Shown: in pieces, positions 60,048 to 64,000 of the stretch
Numbering within the stretch: position 1 is the first letter of the stretch
How the letters are laid out: each line of letters starts with the position of its first letter
The notes under the pieces: model-generated
Told to the model about the DNA's origin: nothing
The model's input: the letters and a program-made list of their open reading frames with translations, nothing else
The model's database searches: none
Made by a program: the position numbers and the translations under genes
NCBI GenBank assembly: GCA_900539865.1
Contig: UQDS01000008.1
Location: forward strand, 1 to 64,000
From: an uncultured Mollicutes bacterium
GTDB lineage: Bacteria > Bacillota_I > Bacilli_A > RFN20 > CAG-288
DNA length: 64,000 nucleotides
Reading direction: 5' to 3'

Positions 60048-62030
60048 TTATGCCAAATGAACCTCGTCATTTAAAGAGAGAGATGCGAGGTATTTGCTGT
60101 TATCTTCCTGGTTAGAAGAAGCCAGTATTTCCTTTGCGTCTTCTTTAGCGCACTGAAAAATATTGAGATCCTCAACGAAGTTACAAATTGATAATTCACT
60201 CTTGCCGGATTGGGAACTTCCACCATAAGAACCCGCTCCTCTTTGCGTTAAATCAAATTGAGAAATCTTCAGGCCGTCGCGGTTTTCAACTAAGAATTGA
60301 AGCTTCTCTTTTGCCTCTTTGTCCATGCCATCATAAACCAAAATAGCCAAAGCCGCCTCACCGCTTCTTCCGACTCTACCACGAAGCTGATGGAGAGAAG
60401 ATAAGCCAAAATAATTCGCGTCATAGACAATTAACAACGCCGCGCGAGACACGTCAATTCCAACCTCAATTACCGTGGTGGAAACTAAGATTAACTTCTC
60501 ACCAGAAACAAAGCGTTCTATGATGTTATCTTGTTCTTCTTTTTTGATTCTACCATGAAGAAGTTGAACGTTTTCTTTTCCGTATCTATCAGAGATATCT
60601 TTATAAACACTTTCTGCAGAAGATGAAGAAGTTGTATTCTCCTCAATCTTAGGAACAACAATGAAAACTTGACGTTTAATCTCCAGAGCTCGCTTGATGG
60701 AGCGGTCGATTAAAGGGTCTTGATGGGTTACTAATTTTGTCGTGACATCACGAATTCCTTGGGGATATTGATTCAAAGTAGAAACCTCCAAATCAGCGTT
60801 GATGATCTGCGATAAAGTGCGTGGAATCGGTGTTGCCGACATCATCAAAAGGTCGTTCGATTCCCCTTTATTCAAGAGCATTTCACGCTGATTGACACCG
60901 AAGCGCTGTTGTTCATCGATGATAGATAAACCCAAAGAAGCAAACGTGATCGGCGATGAAACCGAGGCGTTTGTCGATATCAAAATATCGATTGTCCCCT
61001 GTGATAAACCTTCCAGTATTTCTCTTTTTTCCTTTGCTTTCATGTTTCCAGAAAGGAACGCAATCTTTATAGGATAGGGTTGAAAGACCTTCAACGCATT
61101 GTGAAAATGCTGCTTTGCAAGTTCAAAAGTAGGAGCCATCAACACTCCTTGTTTTTTGCGCAACCAGTTAGCGTATAACACGGCAAAACAGACAATTGTC
61201 TTACCAGTGCCAACATCGCCTTGCAACAATCTATACATCACCGTATCTTTTTCCATATCAGTGACAATTTCGCGAATCGCCACATTTTGATCTTTGGTCA
61301 ATTTATAAGAGAGGGCCGCGACAAATTGGTTGATCTTATTATGATCAATTGCAATAACGTTTTCTTTCTTTTTCTGATTTGCTTTGCTCTTCAAAGATAA
61401 AGCGCGAATACAATAAGAGAGCGCCTCTTCATATTTAAAGACTCGCAAACCTTCTTCCAAATCTTTTTTGCTGCGCGGTAAATGCACACATCGATAAGCA
61501 TCAAACTCATTGATGAGGCGATATTTTTCCACATACTTTTTCGGCACTCTAGAAAGCATGTAAGAGGCTTGTCTTGGGTAAGAAAGCAAGCTCTTGATAT
61601 AATTTGCAAAATAGGAAGGAGAAACGCTCTTAGGCAGGGAATAGACGGGTTTTAAGCCGGTTAAGACATAATACGAATCCAGATCTAAAATCGACTGAAC
61701 CATGTAAGACTTTCTATTCTTCGAATAATACGCAACAATGAGCAATTCTTTTTTAGAACTGAGTTTTGAAAGATAAAAAGGTTGTTGATAAAGAACACAA
61801 GATAACGTGTTTCCTGTCATCGTCTCAAACTTAAAACGGATTAAAGACGCGCCTCTTGTTGGAATATTATGCAAATTAAAAACACGCCCTTTGGCGACAA
61901 TGCGCAGGCCATCCTGAGGATCGAGCGGTATGACGCTAGGTTTTAAATCTTCATATCTTGTTGGAAAGCGGCGTAAGATATCCTCATCATCGCTTGCCGA
62001 AAGTGCGTTGTAAAGTTCACGTTGATTCAT
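60048..62030 (-). CDS. recG: ATP-dependent DNA helicase RecG
   Basis: A 660-residue branch-migration helicase for stalled forks and recombination. An N-terminal OB-fold wedge (about 35-130) precedes two helicase lobes with GDVGTGKT (Walker A), APTFELAKQH, motif II IIDEQQRFGV, SATPIPRTL, VIEVGIDV and QLRGRVGRSG. Motif II reads DEQQ where RecG normally has DEQH. The length is slightly below the usual 680-690. It lies between fakA and plsX as in Bacillus. Confidence 0.95.
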   Translation of the reverse strand: MNQRELYNALSASDDEDILRRFPTRYEDLKPSVIPLDPQDGLRIVAKGRVFNLHNIPTRGASLIRFKFETMTGNTLSCVLYQQPFYLSKLSSKKELLIVAYYSKNRKSYMVQSILDLDSYYVLTGLKPVYSLPKSVSPSYFANYIKSLLSYPRQASYMLSRVPKKYVEKYRLINEFDAYRCVHLPRSKKDLEEGLRVFKYEEALSYCIRALSLKSKANQKKKENVIAIDHNKINQFVAALSYKLTKDQNVAIREIVTDMEKDTVMYRLLQGDVGTGKTIVCFAVLYANWLRKKQGVLMAPTFELAKQHFHNALKVFQPYPIKIAFLSGNMKAKEKREILEGLSQGTIDILISTNASVSSPITFASLGLSIIDEQQRFGVNQREMLLNKGESNDLLMMSATPIPRTLSQIINADLEVSTLNQYPQGIRDVTTKLVTHQDPLIDRSIKRALEIKRQVFIVVPKIEENTTSSSSAESVYKDISDRYGKENVQLLHGRIKKEEQDNIIERFVSGEKLILVSTTVIEVGIDVSRAALLIVYDANYFGLSSLHQLRGRVGRSGEAALAILVYDGMDKEAKEKLQFLVENRDGLKISQFDLTQRGAGSYGGSSQSGKSELSICNFVEDLNIFQCAKEDAKEILASSNQEDNSKYLASLSLNDEVHLA

Positions 62031-62074
62031 ATTGATATTATACCTTAAAAAGCCTCTTAAGCGCTATTAGGCAT

Positions 62075-62100
62075 AAAAAAAGCCTCCTTTTTGGAGGCTT
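62075..62100 (-). terminator. Terminator of the yloU-fakA unit
   Basis: AAGCCTCC-5-GGAGGCTT followed on the minus strand by a T run. Confidence 0.9.
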
Positions 62101-62112
62101 AACTATATTTGT

Positions 62113-63870
62113 TTATTCGACAGCAACAAAGAAGGAATAAACAGGCTGTTTTCCATCTTCGATATCGACTTCAAAGTCTTCGCCATACTTTGCGTTGACC
62201 TTTTCTTCGACTTCTGCCTTTTCTTCCGGTGTGATATCTTCACCGCAGAGAATGGTGATCAAAGAAGAATTTTCATCGATCATGTTCTCTAAGAGTTCCA
62301 TCAAGGTGTTGATCTTATGCTTGTGACAGCAGAGAATCTTCTTTTTGGCGATACCCATGAATTTACCGGATTCAACTTTCACACCATCGATTGTAGTATC
62401 TTTAATCGCATAGGTGATTTCGCCGGATTTGACATTGGCGATATTCTCTTTCATCGATTCGATATTGTCTTCAACCGTTCCGTCAGGATTAAAGACCATA
62501 CAACCGGTAAGACCTTCCGGAATAGTCTTTGTCGGAATGACAATACAATTGCATTCTTCCTTCATCAATTCAGCAGCTTGTGTCGCAGCCATAACGATGT
62601 TTCCGTTATTCGGGAAGAGGAAGACATTCTTCGCATGAACTTTCTTGATCGCTTCAACAAAGTCCGCAGTGGACGGGTTCATTGTCTGTCCGCCAGAGAT
62701 CAAATAATCGACCGAAGATTCTTTGAACATGTTCTCGATGCCGGAGCCAACAGCAACAGCGATAAGAGCATATTCTTTTCTTTCTGTCGGAACAGTGGCT
62801 GCTGCCTTTAAAGCAACATCGAACTTTTCTACCGGTGCTTCTGTTCCGTTTTTCTTCTGTTCGGAAGCAAAGTCATCCATGAGTTCTTCGTGCTGTTCAG
62901 ACATGTTATCACACTTCATTGTTTTAAATTCACCGAATTGTTGTGCGTAAGTGAAGATGACACCCGGTTTCATCGTATGGATATGTACCTTAACAAGATC
63001 ATCGCTGTGGATGAAGACGATGGAGTTACCGTGCGCTTCTAAAACAGCTTTAAATCTCTTATCATTGAACGCTTTTTTACCGTTGAGATTCTTAGGATCG
63101 GCAAGTTTTAATAAGAATTGTGTGCAATAGCCAAATTCTTCGTGGTTGAATTTTGCCTGGACAGAACCATGACCTTCTACATCAAAGTGAGAAGTCGGTT
63201 TTGCAGAGGAATAATTGACACCTTTTTCGGTGACAGTAGCCATTTCTTTTTCGACGATTTCATTGTGAAGCGCCTTAGAGAATCCTTCAAAGATCTTACA
63301 AAGACCAGCACCGCCAGAGTCGACAACTCCTACTTCTTTTAAGACAGGGAGAAGTTCCGGTGTGTGATTTAAAGATTTCATCGCCTCTTCATAAAGAATA
63401 TCGATTGCAACATCAATCGGCATATCTTTTTCTGCCTTCTCATAAAGGGCAGCAGAAGCTTCTCTAATAACCGTGAGGATTGTACCCTCAACCGGTCTCA
63501 TAACAGCCTTATAAGCGACTTCTTTTGCGTTGAAAAACGCAGAAGCTAATTCCATTGCGTTGACTTCTGTTTTGCCAGCCAAATCTTCCGCAAAACCGCG
63601 GAAAATCTGAGAGAGAATAACGCCAGAGTTACCACGGGCGCCCATGAGTAAGCCGCGTGCAAAATCCTTAGAGACTTGACCGATTGCTGTGTCATTTTTA
63701 TTGAATACTTCTTTGGCACCAGAAGACATCGTGAGGTTCATGTTTGTACCTGTGTCACCATCCGGGACAGGGAAGACATTTAAAGCATCCACCTCAGGAT
63801 AAGAGTTATAAAGATTATTAGAGCCAGATATGATCATCTGCTTTAAGATAACGCCATCTATTTTAACCAT
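62113..63870 (-). CDS. fakA: Fatty acid kinase FakA (DAK2 domain, YloV)
   Basis: A 585-residue kinase that phosphorylates fatty acids held by a FakB/DegV-type carrier. The N-terminal DAK2-type domain has NVFPVPDGDTGTNMNLTM, ARGLLMGARGNSGVILSQIFRGF and VDSGGAGL; a middle and a C-terminal domain follow (LISGGQTMNPST, FLFPNNGNIVMAA, IPTKTIPEG). The resulting acyl-phosphate feeds PlsX/PlsY lipid synthesis, which fits plsX downstream. AAAGGA precedes the ATG. No FakB gene is in the window. Confidence 0.93.
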   Translation of the reverse strand: MVKIDGVILKQMIISGSNNLYNSYPEVDALNVFPVPDGDTGTNMNLTMSSGAKEVFNKNDTAIGQVSKDFARGLLMGARGNSGVILSQIFRGFAEDLAGKTEVNAMELASAFFNAKEVAYKAVMRPVEGTILTVIREASAALYEKAEKDMPIDVAIDILYEEAMKSLNHTPELLPVLKEVGVVDSGGAGLCKIFEGFSKALHNEIVEKEMATVTEKGVNYSSAKPTSHFDVEGHGSVQAKFNHEEFGYCTQFLLKLADPKNLNGKKAFNDKRFKAVLEAHGNSIVFIHSDDLVKVHIHTMKPGVIFTYAQQFGEFKTMKCDNMSEQHEELMDDFASEQKKNGTEAPVEKFDVALKAAATVPTERKEYALIAVAVGSGIENMFKESSVDYLISGGQTMNPSTADFVEAIKKVHAKNVFLFPNNGNIVMAATQAAELMKEECNCIVIPTKTIPEGLTGCMVFNPDGTVEDNIESMKENIANVKSGEITYAIKDTTIDGVKVESGKFMGIAKKKILCCHKHKINTLMELLENMIDENSSLITILCGEDITPEEKAEVEEKVNAKYGEDFEVDIEDGKQPVYSFFVAVE

Positions 63871-63899
63871 GTTAATTTTCGTCCTTTCCGAAAAGAGCG

Positions 63900-64000
63900 T
63901 CAGGCGAGACGCTGTACATATACATTGACAACCTTAAACGGAATACCGAAGTTCTTTTCCAAAACATAAGAGACTTGTTTTTGGACTTCAGAAACAACTT
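63900..64000 (-). CDS. Asp23/Gls24 family protein (YloU), 3' end only
   Basis: The last 33 codons of a gene entering from the right edge. The visible end reads EVQKQVSYVLEKNFGIPFKVVNVYVQRLA, the typical C-terminus of Asp23/Gls24 (YloU) proteins (VQ..V......G..V..VNV.VQ.V). It sits immediately upstream of fakA as in Bacillus. The role is envelope-stress related in other Firmicutes. Confidence 0.8.
   Translation of the reverse strand, partial: VVSEVQKQVSYVLEKNFGIPFKVVNVYVQRLA

Noticed and set aside
1..64000. CRISPR arrays, insertion sequences, prophage or integrase genes
   Set aside because: No regularly spaced direct repeats, transposase, recombinase or phage structural genes were recognised on either strand.

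Overview
The window looks like a chromosome segment of an anaerobic, low-GC, monoderm Firmicute of the class Bacilli, probably an uncultured gut lineage near the Erysipelotrichales/Acholeplasmatales/RF39 group. This is inferred from several things. The standard code is used (TGA serves as stop). The translation and SRP genes follow a Bacillus-like order. There are nine lipobox lipoproteins and no outer-membrane genes. The only ribonucleotide reductase seen is the oxygen-sensitive NrdD/NrdG pair. The species cannot be named from sequence alone.

Left half (1-31 kb) is an accessory-type region. It holds the start of a type IV pilin-like gene at the left edge, an SdpI-family membrane protein, a DUF3737 beta-helix protein, a surface pullulanase plus starch-binding lipoprotein operon, and a GNAT acetyltransferase. 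These are followed by a TetR-controlled two-ATPase ABC-2 exporter, an OB-fold-rich lipoprotein, tRNA-Arg(TCG), a membrane-flavin reductase-PCP_red fusion, and a tandem pair of lipoproteins built from an unrecognised repeat of about 105 residues. Next come a metallophosphoesterase lipoprotein with a membrane partner, an ECF S component with a diverged CoaX, nrdG-nrdD (NrdD carries a glutaredoxin-like tail), a CPBP-like membrane protein, two lipoproteins of unknown function and tRNA-Gly(CCC).

The middle (31-42 kb) is the housekeeping cluster rplK-rplA-[L10 leader]-rplJ-rplL-rpoB-rpoC on the minus strand. rplS lies divergently beside it with its own promoter and leader. From 42 to 53 kb on the plus strand are a PhoB/PhoR-like two-component system, a complete importer (binding lipoprotein, fused 12-TM permease, ATPase) and pgm-manA. 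The importer ATPase carries an insertion of about 235 residues, made of two repeats, inside its nucleotide-binding domain.

The right end (53-64 kb) has rpsP-khpA-rimM-trmD (plus) converging on ffh-ylxM-small membrane protein-ftsY-rnc-plsX-recG-fakA-yloU (minus). In Bacillus these two blocks are co-directional and end with rplS, so the ribosomal block has been inverted and rplS displaced. The best leads for new biology are the ATPase insertion, the repeat lipoprotein pair, the possible two-start membrane/flavoprotein gene, the diverged CoaX beside an ECF transporter, and several structured intergenic elements.
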